A stretch of DNA of 10,923 nucleotides from JAAZVM01 sp041694155 (GCA_041694155.1 JASMTS010000001.1:1-10923), one strand, 5' to 3'. Positions 1 to 8,014 are shown, numbered from the stretch's first letter. A program made the numbers and translations. Notes: generated by a model not told the origin, from the sequence alone.

Positions 1-29
1 TAAAAAAGACAAAAATCTTATTATTTTTC

Positions 30-57
30 TTGAAATATAATAAAAATTAGTTATAAC
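30..57 (+). promoter_or_regulatory. Predicted promoter of the glyS T-box leader
   Basis: A TTGAAA element (30-35) and a TATAAC element (52-57) are separated by 16 bases, close to the housekeeping sigma consensus. Transcription would start near 64, exactly where the left arm of the first leader stem begins, which supports the assignment. The sequence upstream (1-29) is featureless AT-rich DNA. Confidence 0.5.
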
Positions 58-63
58 TTAAAT

Positions 64-225
64 AAGTAAAAAATACTTCCATGAAAAAAGTTGGGTTGGA
101 ATCCATACTTGAAGTATTTTTTTACAAAAGTAAAAACTTCCGGGTGGAACCGTCCTTATTTTTATAAAGGACCCTGGAGACAATATTTTCAAAAGAAAAA
201 TGTCTCATATCAGGGTCTTTTTTCT
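64..225 (+). promoter_or_regulatory. T-box riboswitch leader of glycyl-tRNA synthetase
   Basis: The T-box core GGGTGGAACCG lies at 142-152. The antiterminator pairs GTCCTT (152-157) with AAGGAC (167-172), leaves the TGGAACC bulge (145-151), then pairs TCCGGG (139-144) with CCTGGA (173-178). The bulge TGGA would pair with a tRNA end UCCA, fitting the U discriminator of bacterial tRNA-Gly and the gene downstream. A competing terminator starts at 170. The family holds transcription open when uncharged tRNA bridges a specifier codon and the bulge. Stem I is unusually short: GTAAAAAATACTTC (66-79) pairs with GAAGTATTTTTTTAC (111-125), with one extra T on the right, enclosing a small hairpin (88-94 with 103-110). 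The specifier is unclear. GGA lies in the apical loop (98-100) and UGA in the 5' bulge (82-84). The T-box class is firm; the stem I fold is inference. Confidence 0.88.
170..225 (+). terminator. T-box-controlled intrinsic terminator
   Basis: GACCCTG (170-176) pairs with CAGGGTC (211-217), GAGACA (177-182) with TGTCTC (201-206), and TTTTC (186-190) with GAAAA (195-199); a run of Ts follows. A four-base bulge (207-210) sits on the right arm. The left arm shares bases 170-178 with the right side of the antiterminator, so the two folds exclude each other. Confidence 0.88.
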
Positions 226-262
226 TTTGATAAAAAATTTATTTTTTTAAAATTATTGTCTT

Positions 263-1678
263 ATGAGTAAGTTTACAATGAAAGATTTGGTTAATTTATC
301 ACAAGTTAGGTGATTTGTTTATCCATGATCAGAAATATATGGTTGATTAGCAAATTCTTGGGATTATGGGCCATATTGAGCACTTATGAAAGAAAATATC
401 AAAAATCTATGGATAAAAGAATTTGTACAAAAAAGAATAGATATGACTCTTATTGATTCTTCTATACTTTATAATCCTCAAGTTTGGGTTGCTTCATGAC
501 ATGTATGAGGTTTTAGTGATCCATTGATAGATGATAAAAATACAAAACAAAGATTTAGAGCAGATAAATTATTAGAAGACTTAATAGATAATCTTGAGAA
601 TGCAGAATCTTATTTAAAAGAAAAATACTGAGTTAATAATCTTATCCCAGAATCATGGCCATTAGAAAAACAAACTGAAGTAATGAGGTGAGAAAATGTT
701 TTGAATCCAGAAACATGAGAACCATGAGATTGGACAGATGTAAAAACATTTAACCTAATGTTTAAAACAAAACAATGAGTTACAGATGATTCATCAAATG
801 ATATATATCTTAGACCTGAAACTGCACAATGAATATTTGTAGATTTTCCAAATGTACTTAGAACTAGTAGAAGAAAACTTCCTTTTTGAGTTGCTCAAGT
901 AGGTAAAGCTTTTAGAAATGAAATAACTCCAGGTAATTTTATTTTTAGAACTAGAGAATTCGAACAAATGGAAATAGAGTATTTTTGTGAGCCAGGTACT
1001 GATTTAGAAATGCATGAAGAATGGAAAAAATACTGTATGGATTTCTTAAAGAATACTTTATCTATAAACAAAGATAATTTAAAATTAAGAGATCATGAAG
1101 AAGATGAGTTGTCTCATTATTCTAATGCTACTACTGATATAGAATATAAGTTTCCTTTTGGTTGGGGAGAACTATGGTGAATAGCTGATAGAACTGATTT
1201 TGACTTAAAAGCTCATATGTCTGAATCAAAAGCTGATATGAGTTATTTTGATCCAGTTAATAATAAAAAGTATATACCATATGTTATTGAACCAAGTGTT
1301 TGATTAAATAGACTTTTTTTAGCTTGTATGAGTGATGCTTATGTAATTGATGAAGAAAATGATAGAACATATTTAAAACTTGACCCAAAAGTTGCTCCTA
1401 TAAAAGTTTGAGTATTACCGGTAGTCAAAAAAATAGGTGATTTAGCAAAAGAGATTTATGCACAATTGAGCGAAGATTTTATATGTGAGTATGATGAAGT
1501 ATGAAGTATAGGTAAAAGATATGCTAGAATGGATGAGATAGGTACACCTTTTTGTGTAACAGTCGATTCAAATAATTATGAAGCATGAAAAGTTACGGTT
1601 AGATTTAGAGATACTATGGAACAAGAAGAAGTAAATATTTCTGAATTAAATGATTTTATAAGAAATAAAATTAAATAA
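263..1678 (+). CDS. glyS: Glycyl-tRNA synthetase, single-chain alpha2 type
   Basis: This class II synthetase charges tRNA-Gly with glycine in the cytoplasm. The product is 471 residues when TGA is read as Gly. The N-terminus carries FVYPGSEIYGGLANSWDYGP, typical of the family. Motif 2 follows RPETAQGIF (184-192) with FRNEITPG. Motif 3 is EPSVGLNR, starting at residue 343. The C-terminal third is the anticodon-binding domain. The length is normal for the eukaryote-like single-chain form, not the split GlyQ/GlyS form. Eighteen Gly codons are TGA, against roughly ten GGN, so the enzyme needs its own product, Gly-tRNA reading UGA, to be made. ATG 263 is the first Met of the conserved N-terminus. 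It has no Shine-Dalgarno sequence and follows the T-box terminator by about 40 bases. The stop TAA lies against a shared terminator. Confidence 0.96.
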
Positions 1679-1680
1679 AA

Positions 1681-1713
1681 AAAATATCACTTTTTAAAGT
1701 GATATTTTTTTTA
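1681..1713. terminator. Bidirectional terminator between convergent genes
   Basis: AATATCACTT (1683-1692) pairs with AAGTGATATT (1697-1706) around a four-base loop. A T run follows on the plus strand and an A run precedes the hairpin, so it can end transcription from both sides. It serves glyS and the minus-strand membrane gene, whose TAA stop (1711-1713) lies at the edge of the T run. Confidence 0.85.
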
Positions 1714-2253
1714 TAATTCATTATTATTTTCAGAAACTTTATTTTCTTGATTATTATTAGATTTATCTTCCATTTGAAAACCAACTATAGGGTACATTAT
1801 GAATGGAACAAAAATAAATCAAATTGTTGTACCTACTCATCTACCAGTTCTAACAGATATTGCATGTACTAATTTAACCCACATAACAAATGCATATATT
1901 GATGCTATAAGTATACTTATACCAAAAGTTACTATAGATAAAAGCATTCATATAATAATTGCAATTATTGGTAGTATTAAATAATGTAGCCAAGATTTTT
2001 TAGATGCACTAAAATAACTATATATATTTACCAAAGGTATAAAGGCAACCCAAGGATATTTTTCTCATAATTTTTTGTTTATAAGGAATAATCATATAGC
2101 TATTGCTAGATAAAAAATTATAGATAATCCATTTATAGCAACACCTACTCAAGCTAATATATCCATCATCGCTGGATCTATAGATTGAGCTTGTGTTTCT
2201 ATTTGAGTATAATCTATATTTGCTCAGCTAGTATTAGATTCTACTTCTTGCAT
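1711..2253 (-). CDS. Small membrane protein, DUF5684-like
   Basis: This frame encodes 180 residues with TGA as Gly. About 28 polar residues precede four hydrophobic segments, roughly residues 29-51, 62-75, 81-110 and 143-160. The segment LGEKYPWVAFIPLVNIYSYF, followed by SASKKSWLHYLILPII, resembles the DUF5684 pattern (a K-x-G-x-P-x-W-A stretch, then IP-x-x-N-I-Y). That family is a set of small integral membrane proteins of unknown function. The tail is hydrophilic and Asn-rich. ATG 2253 is the only standard start below the upstream stop at 2299-2301. The gene converges on glyS through a shared terminator and diverges from the next membrane gene with about 110 bases between. The gene itself is well supported, the family link is from memory of the motif, and no role is known. 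Confidence 0.85.
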
Positions 2254-2304
2254 AAGCTCATTTAATTGTTCTTCGTTCTTAATATAATTTTTAGGGAATT
2301 AAAT

Positions 2305-2332
2305 TTGTTAATTATAAACTATTATATATTAT
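2305..2332 (+). promoter_or_regulatory. Possible promoter of the six-segment membrane protein
   Basis: TTGTTA (2305-2310) and TATTAT (2327-2332) are 16 bases apart, giving a start near 2339 and a leader of about 24 bases. The region is very AT-rich, so chance matches are likely. The 109-base divergent gap 2254-2362 must also carry the promoter of the minus-strand gene, which I could not place. Confidence 0.3.
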
Positions 2333-2362
2333 ATAAAAGTCTTATTTATTCAACTATTTATT

Positions 2363-3325
2363 ATGAATGCAATAGAAAAAATCCTTGACAGAATAGAAAG
2401 AACTTTTTTCCTTTATAAAAGATGATTTATAAATTTGAGCATACCTTACTTGGTATACAATGTAATATGACTTGTTGTATTACCTTATTTATTGATAATT
2501 ACACTTTTCCCATTATTTACAACATTTTTTGATTGATTTAAATTAAGTTATATCTTTATATTTTTACTTCCAGTATTATTTATTGTATTATTTTATATAA
2601 TTTTTTTTATTACGATATTTTTGATGACTATAAAAACAATAAAATATTATTATGATAATAAAGATAATGATGAAAATAACTCACTTAAAGATGAATTTAA
2701 TTATGCTAAAAAAAATATATGGTTAGTAATGAAAACTTATTGGTATATATTTGCTTATGTAGCACTTGTACCATCAATTATCTTTATAGTATGAGGTTTG
2801 TTTTTTAATATAAGTTTCTTTCTTTGAACTGATCCTTTAATTAGTACTATTTGAGGTGTTTTGATGTGAGTATGAGCATTTTTATTTGTTATTTTTGCTA
2901 TATATAGATGAATAAGAGCATCATTTGCTTTATATAATGCTATAAGTTACGATGATTATACAAAAACTAACTTTAACAATGCAATTAACCTAACAAAAAA
3001 TAATTGGTGGAGAATATTATGAAATAGTCTTTTAGTATGAATAATTATATCATTATTATCTTGAGTTATTACTAATATAATTAGTTTTCTGATTCCTAGT
3101 TGATATAATTCATGATTTATAGAAAACATTTGAACATGAAACTTTTCTATATTAGGATCTTTTAATTATTTTTTAATATCACTTTTAAGCTGAGTTGTTA
3201 ATAGTTTAGGAGCTGTGTTTATGGCTATTTTTATGTATTTGCTTTATAAAGATATACAAAGTGAATACAATAATTTAGACTCTATCAAATCAGTAGAAAA
3301 TCAAAATTATAAAAACGAATTATAA
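2363..3325 (+). CDS. Polytopic membrane protein of unknown function
   Basis: This frame encodes 320 residues with TGA as Gly and ends in TAA. A short amphipathic N-terminus (MNAIEKILDRIERTF) is followed by about six hydrophobic segments, near residues 27-54, 62-90, 127-152, 160-182, 220-245 and 265-298. A charged loop rich in Asp, Asn and Lys lies after the second segment. Many membrane glycines are TGA codons. The tail after the last segment is polar and probably cytoplasmic. No catalytic motif is visible. The general shape recalls uncharacterised multi-pass proteins of the DUF975 kind, but I do not claim membership. ATG 2363 has no Shine-Dalgarno sequence; it follows a T-rich stretch (ATTTATT), as other starts here do. 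An intrinsic terminator follows directly, so it is probably transcribed alone. Confidence 0.88.
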
Positions 3326-3349
3326 AAATAATTGGTTATTTTAAAAAAA

Positions 3350-3391
3350 AGAATTATAGTTAGCTTACTTTTAGCTTCTATAATTTTTTTT
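3350..3391 (+). terminator. Terminator directly abutting the dprA start codon
   Basis: AATTATAG (3352-3359) pairs with CTATAATT (3378-3385), and AGC (3362-3364) with GCT (3374-3376). The T run reaches 3391, and the dprA ATG is the next base. The right arm contains TATAAT (3379-3384), seven bases before that ATG. The hairpin can therefore end the membrane-protein transcript while its right arm doubles as the -10 box of a leaderless dprA transcript. Confidence 0.7.
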
Positions 3392-4459
3392 ATGAATAAA
3401 AAAATTTATTTAGTAGCTCTCCACCAAATATGACTTACACACAAAAATTTATTTGATATATTTAGTAAAAATCAAAATTATAAAGACTTTTATAACAAAA
3501 TTGGTTATGAGTCTTTAAAAAAGTATAATATAAAAGATGGTAAAATATCAAAAATTTTAACTAGAAAAAACAATTTAATTCTAGATGATATTGATAAAAA
3601 AATATATGATAATAATGTATCAATTTATGATTATTATGATATTGATTATCCAAATGAATTAAAACATATATTCAACCCTCCATTTTTATTTTATCTTAAA
3701 TGAACTATTTGTAATAATAACAAAATAGCATTTATATGATCTAGAGCTATAAGTTCTTATTGAAAAAGAATAATAGAGCATTTTGTTCCTAGTGTATGAA
3801 AGTATTTTACTGTTATTTCTTGATGAGCAAGTTGATGTGATAGTTATTCTCATAGAGTTTCATTAGAAAATAATATTAATACAATATCTGTATTATGAAC
3901 ATGAATAGATATTAATTATCCCTCATATAACAAAAAATTATATGATGATATAGTTGATAATTGATGAGCAATTTTGTCTATTTTTCCTTTTTGAGAACCT
4001 TGAAATTCATATAATTTTCCTATAAGAAATGAGATTGTTGCTTGATTATCAAAATGAGTATTTATAGTAGAGGCAAAAAAGAAATCTTGAACAATGATTA
4101 CTGCTAAATTGGCATTAGATATGTGAAAAGATGTATTTTGTGTCCCAGGTGATATTTTTAAATCATCATCTTCTTGATGTAATAATTTAATATCAAAATG
4201 AGAGGCTAAAATGGTTTCTTGTATTGATGATATATTATCAGAGTATGATATAAAAAACGATTCTATTATCAAAAAAATTAAAATAGAAGATTTTTATGAG
4301 AAAAAAATATATGAAATGTTATCATTTGATAATTATGATATTAATCAAATAAAAAATAAATTAGGTATTGATATAAATACAGTTTGTTTTAAAATATCTA
4401 TGTTAGAAATATATTGATATATAAAAAAACAAGAAGATTGAAAATATATAATAAATTAG
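3392..4459 (+). CDS. dprA: DNA processing protein DprA
   Basis: DprA binds incoming single-stranded DNA during natural transformation, protects it and loads RecA. The product is 355 residues with TGA as Gly. The Rossmann-like core starts with GSRAISSYG at 116-124, then VISGGASGCDSYSHR, ISVLGTGIDINYP, FPIRNEIVAGLSKGVFIVEA, KSGTMITAKLALDMGKDVFCVPG and GCNNLISKGEAKMV, all hallmarks of the family. The C-terminus (about 300-355) looks like the winged-helix domain of many DprA proteins. The glycines of GSR and most of the SGGASG loop are TGA codons. ATG 3392 fits the family N-terminus. An in-frame TTG at 3332 would add about 20 hydrophobic residues but lies across a terminator, so it was not chosen. 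No other competence gene is in the window. The stop is TAG. Confidence 0.95.
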
Positions 4460-4495
4460 TTGATTTACTGATAAAAATATTTAAAATGTAACTGA

Positions 4496-4523
4496 TTGAT
4501 AATTAAATAACTACTTATATATT
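4496..4523 (+). promoter_or_regulatory. Promoter of a leaderless TPR-protein transcript
   Basis: TTGATA (4496-4501) and TATATT (4518-4523) are 16 bases apart. Six bases follow the -10 box before ATG 4530, so the A of the start codon is the expected first transcribed base. The gap 4460-4529 shows no convincing terminator for dprA, so read-through is also possible. Confidence 0.5.
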
Positions 4524-4529
4524 TTTCTT

Positions 4530-5324
4530 ATGCAGAATCTGATTTTTTTAAAAATAGAAATAATTATTTTATTTCTAAGTCTTGCTTATGTTTTATATTA
4601 CTTGTGAGAAAAATCTTATAAGGCCTTTTTTAAAGTAAAAAAAGTAATTAAAAAAGATGAAATTTCAACTGTAAAAACAGCATTAAATAAAGTAGATTTA
4701 AATACAAAAGAGAAAAATTATAAAAAAGAGGCTAGTGAAAAAAAATTATCTGATGCTGAAAAAACAAAATTATCAGAAATAGTTAGGAGAGTAAAAACAA
4801 ATTCTCTAAAGTGATATTTTGATACAGCAAAATGATTAATAATAGAGTGACTTTCTATAGATAAACTTAATAGGGAACTAAATTTAGAGTTAGCTTCAAT
4901 ATATCAAAGAGAAAAAAAATATGAAAATGCAGAAATTATATATAATGATTTATTGGATGTATATAATTGAGATTATGAAATAATGAAAAATCTAGCTTAT
5001 ATATATGCCTTGCAATCTAAGTTAGAAGAATCAAAATCAATGTATGAAAAAGTTCACAAAAAAAATACATGAGACGAGGAAGTTATAAATATGCTTTCTG
5101 AAATTGCATATGACTTAAAAGACTATAAATTGGCATTAAAATATATAAATCAGTTTTTAAAATTTAAACCTAGAGATTTAGATAAATATAATATGAAGGC
5201 TGTATGTTTTGAAGAATTGAGAGACTTTAAAGATGCTCTTGAAATGCATAAAAAAATACTTGATTTACAACCTTATAATACTTTTTCTAGAGATAAAGTT
5301 AGGGAATTACAACAATATACATAG
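4530..5324 (+). CDS. Membrane-anchored TPR-repeat protein
   Basis: This frame encodes 264 residues with TGA as Gly. One hydrophobic helix at about residues 4-26 anchors the N-terminus. A long Lys/Glu-rich, probably coiled segment follows (about 28-95). The rest is helical with tetratricopeptide-like repeats. The clearest run from about 120 onward: NLELASIYQREKKYENAEIIY, then NLAYIYALQSKLEESKSMYE, then SEIAYDLKDYKLALKYINQF, then KAVCFEELRDFKDALEMHKK. Such proteins usually act as scaffolds at the membrane; the partner cannot be told from sequence. The gene lies between dprA and dnaB but has its own predicted promoter and a terminator after it, so a shared function is not implied. ATG 4530 has no Shine-Dalgarno sequence and is probably leaderless. 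The stop is TAG. Confidence 0.88.
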
Positions 5325-5327
5325 TTT

Positions 5328-5356
5328 TTGACAAAAAATAATTAACAATATTTAAA
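5328..5356 (+). promoter_or_regulatory. Possible dnaB promoter upstream of the hairpin
   Basis: A perfect TTGACA (5328-5333) lies just after the TPR stop. Weak -10 matches follow at 5349-5354 (TATTTA, 15-base spacing) and 5351-5356 (TTTAAA, 17-base spacing). Transcription would start near 5362, inside the left arm of the next terminator, so the new transcript could not fold it fully. A second -10-like TATAAC at 5404-5409 lacks a good -35 box. Confidence 0.35.
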
Positions 5357-5357
5357 C

Positions 5358-5396
5358 ATAAAGTAAGCTATTTAAGTTTACTTTATTTGTTTTTTA
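5358..5396 (+). terminator. Terminator of the TPR gene
   Basis: ATAAAGTAA (5358-5366) pairs with TTACTTTAT (5378-5386) around an 11-base loop, followed by TTGTTTTTT. It lies 34 bases after the TPR stop and 47 before dnaB. Confidence 0.7.
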
Positions 5397-5442
5397 TATA
5401 CTCTATAACAAATTTATTTATCTCCTAAAAAAATCTAAAAAG

Positions 5443-6783
5443 ATGTTAAAAGTACCTCCACATTCTTTAGAGGCAGAACAATCTGTACTATGAAGTATTC
5501 TTATAGATAAGGATTGTTTTTTGACTATATGAGATATGTTAAAAGACTCTGATTTTTACTCAGAATATAATGCTATAGTCTTTTGAACTATGTTTGATCT
5601 ATATAGACAAAACAAACCTATTGACCTAATAACTGTAAAAGAAAAATTGGATGATATGTGAGTATTAGATAAAATAGGATGAATTACTTATTTGACAGAA
5701 CTTACTGAAATAGTACCTACTACATCTAATGTTTTTGAATATGCTCAAATAGTTAAAAATAAAGCAGTACTTAGAAATCTTGTAAGAGCATGAAATGAGA
5801 TAATATCTTATTGATATGATGAAAATAAACCTATAAACGAACTATTAGAGAGTACTGAAAAGTCTGTTTTCAATGTAACACAAGTTTTTATACAAAATAA
5901 ATTGGTTCATATTAATGATATATTAGAACAAAGGTTTGAAGAATTTGCTGAGATACATGAAAACCCTGAACTTATAAAAGAACATAGATTACAATTAGGT
6001 TTTAAAGATCTTGATCACAAATTTAATGGTCTTAAATGATGAGATATGGTTATATTAGCTGCAAGACCATCTATGTGAAAAACAGCATTTGCATTAAACC
6101 TGGCTCAAAACATATGATATGATGGTAAAAATGTAGCTATATTTTCATTAGAGATGTCAAAAGAACAACTTACTGATAGAATGATAGCTAGTGCTATGCA
6201 AATTGATAGTTGGAAATTAGCTAAATGAGAATTAGAAGATCATGAATTTGCTAAAATATGAGAAGCTATGGAGTTATTAAGTAAGGCAAATGTATATATT
6301 GATGATACAGCTGGTGGTAATTTAGTAGATTTAAAATCTAAATGTAGAAGATTAAAAATAGAATCTGGTTTGGATTTAATAATTATTGATTATCTACAAC
6401 TTATGAGTAATGGTAACTCTATGAACAGAGTTCAAGAAATATCAGAAATATCTAGAGGTATAAAGGCTCTTGCCAGAGAGTTAAATGTACCTATAATAGC
6501 ACTTTCACAGTTATCTAGAACTGTAGAACAAAGACCTGATAAAAGACCTATAATGTCTGATTTAAGAGAGTCATGATCTATAGAACAAGATGCTGATATT
6601 ATCATGATGCTATATAGAGAAGAGTATTATGATGAATTTACTGAAAAAAAATGAATAACTGATGTTTTGGTTAGAAAAAATAGAAATTGACCTATAGGTA
6701 ATGTAGAATTGATGTTTCAAAAGAACAATCAAAAATTTGTTGCAGTTGACAGAAGTATGAGTTGAGAAATGGTTGAGGATTAA
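5443..6783 (+). CDS. dnaB: Replicative DNA helicase DnaB
   Basis: DnaB is the hexameric 5'-3' helicase that unwinds DNA at the replication fork using ATP. The product is 446 residues with TGA as Gly, a normal length. The N-terminal domain opens with PHSLEAEQSVLGSILID. A linker leads to the RecA-like ATPase domain at LGFKDLDHKFNGLKGGDM. Walker A is ARPSMGKT, and its invariant Gly212 is a TGA codon (6076-6078), which is strong proof of the code. The family-typical SLEMS follows. Walker B is LIIIDYLQLM with Asp316. Then come VQEISEISRGIKALARELNVP, SQLSRTVEQRPDKRP and SDLRESGSIEQDAD. The C-terminal KNRNGPIG motif is complete. ATG 5443 fits the family start and has only a weak A-rich upstream stretch, no Shine-Dalgarno sequence. 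No intein is present. The gene converges on dus. Confidence 0.97.
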
Positions 6784-6816
6784 AAAAGAAGAAGTATTAT
6801 AATACTTCTTCTTTTT
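6782..6816. terminator. Palindromic bidirectional terminator, dnaB and dus
   Basis: AGAAGAAGTA (6787-6796) pairs perfectly with TACTTCTTCT (6803-6812) around a six-base loop, with A and T runs on the two sides. The dus stop codon (6797-6799) is the first half of the loop and the last four dus codons form one arm, so the hairpin lies partly inside a coding sequence. Confidence 0.85.
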
Positions 6817-7867
6817 CTATTTCATTAAGGCTAGGTCTTTTTTGTAGATGTTCTTCAAAGTCTTTTTTAATGTCACTTATTACATTTTTTGTATTTTCAA
6901 AGCTTTCTGTTGTTACTAATCTTTTTCTATATGCTTTTACTCATGGAAAATTTCTAAGATATTGAACTAGGTGCTTTCTTATTTCTAGGTTTCATTTTTT
7001 TTCTCATTTTGTTTCTACTAATTTTAATGCATGAAACTCCATAGCTTCTAGTATTTCTTGCAATGTAGGGTGATAGGCGCCATCAATAAAATTATCAGGA
7101 TTTATTCATGTTTTTTTGATAAAATCAATATCATCTACATGTTTTTTTCATATGAAACACCACGGATTACCAAAACTTGCTCTTCAAAGCATTATTCAGT
7201 CAAGATCTTTAATCTTTTGCATTCAGTCAGTGTAGTTTATAATATCTCAGTTACAAACTATAGGTATAGATACATGTTTTTTGAGCTCGTATATATTAGT
7301 AAAGTCAGCATTTCAAGTATATGCTTGTTTTGCTGTTCTACCATGTATAGTTATAAGGCTTGCTCAAGCTTCCTCTAATCACTTAACAAAATTTATTAAG
7401 TTTTGATTACCATCAAAACTAAGTCTAGTTTTTACACTTATTGGTAAATCAGTCGCTTCATCCATAGCTTTTACTATATCAAATGCAGTTTGCTCATTAA
7501 TAAGTAAGCTCGAACCATGTCAGCTTCTAACTACTTTCTTAGCCGGACATCACATATTAATATCTATACCTGCAATATTATATTTTTTTTGACTTATTAT
7601 TTTTGCAGCTTTTGCAAATGCTTCAGGATCTTTACCAAATATTTGAATTATTAATGGGTCTTCAGATTCTTCATGAGGTAAAACACTGTCAGCCAAAAAT
7701 TTTGAGTGTATTAGTCAATCTGAACTATAAAACTCACTTATACAATATACATGAGGAGATACTCTTTTCATAGATTGCCTATATGCACTATCTCAATATC
7801 AATCCATAGGAGCTAGAAATACTAGTTTACCATTTTTTTCTATTTGTTTTTTCCAAAAATCTTTCAT
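6797..7867 (-). CDS. dus: tRNA-dihydrouridine synthase
   Basis: Dus enzymes use FMN and NADPH to reduce specific uridines in tRNA to dihydrouridine. The product is 356 residues with TGA as Gly, within the usual range. The flavin-binding barrel opens with LVFLAPMDGYGDSAYRQS. The catalytic motif INMGCPAKKVVRSGHGSSLL places the acid Cys at residue 107, and the preceding Gly is TGA. SVKTRL (Lys146) and IHGRTAKQAYTG (His175) are the phosphate- and substrate-binding motifs. IPIVCNGDI and GIMLGRASFGNPW close the barrel, and a helical RNA-binding domain follows. The paralogue (DusA, B or C) cannot be fixed, though the NMGCP and IHGRT forms favour the DusB-like COG0042 group. ATG 7867 is the first Met of the conserved start. 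A predicted promoter lies about 40 bases upstream. Confidence 0.94.
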
Positions 7868-7910
7868 CGAGTTTTTTGTTATTTATATACTTTTATTACT
7901 TTAGAATAGG

Positions 7911-7938
7911 ATTTTATCAATATTTTAAAAAAATGCAA
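7911..7938 (-). promoter_or_regulatory. Predicted dus promoter
   Basis: On the minus strand TTGCAT (7938-7933) and TAAAAT (7916-7911) are 16 bases apart, giving a start near 7904 and a leader of about 36 bases. A further minus-strand TTGACT (7974-7969) lacks a good -10 partner. Confidence 0.4.
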
Positions 7939-7984
7939 AAATAGTATTTACAATTTTTTTTATATTATAGTCAAGTTTTAAATT

Positions 7985-8014
7985 TTGCTTTTTTATGTTA
8001 TTCTATGTTACAAT
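7985..8014 (+). promoter_or_regulatory. Predicted promoter of the 169-residue orphan gene
   Basis: TTGCTT (7985-7990) and TACAAT (8009-8014) are 18 bases apart, giving a start near 8021 and a leader of about 25 bases. That start excludes the in-frame ATG at 7995. The divergent gap 7868-8045 thus holds one promoter for each direction and nothing else recognisable. Confidence 0.35.

Noticed and set aside
1799..1984. A 61-codon plus-strand open frame
   Set aside because: It is antisense to the minus-strand membrane protein, whose hydrophobic segments are much more convincing.
3332..3391. An upstream TTG start that would give dprA a hydrophobic leader
   Set aside because: The added segment is the terminator hairpin itself, and DprA is a cytoplasmic protein without a signal peptide.
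3916..4272. A 118-codon open frame on the minus strand
   Set aside because: It lies wholly antisense to dprA, has no family motif and is a by-product of AT-rich codon use.
7058..7378. A 106-codon open frame on the plus strand
   Set aside because: It is antisense to the well-supported dus gene and encodes nothing recognisable.
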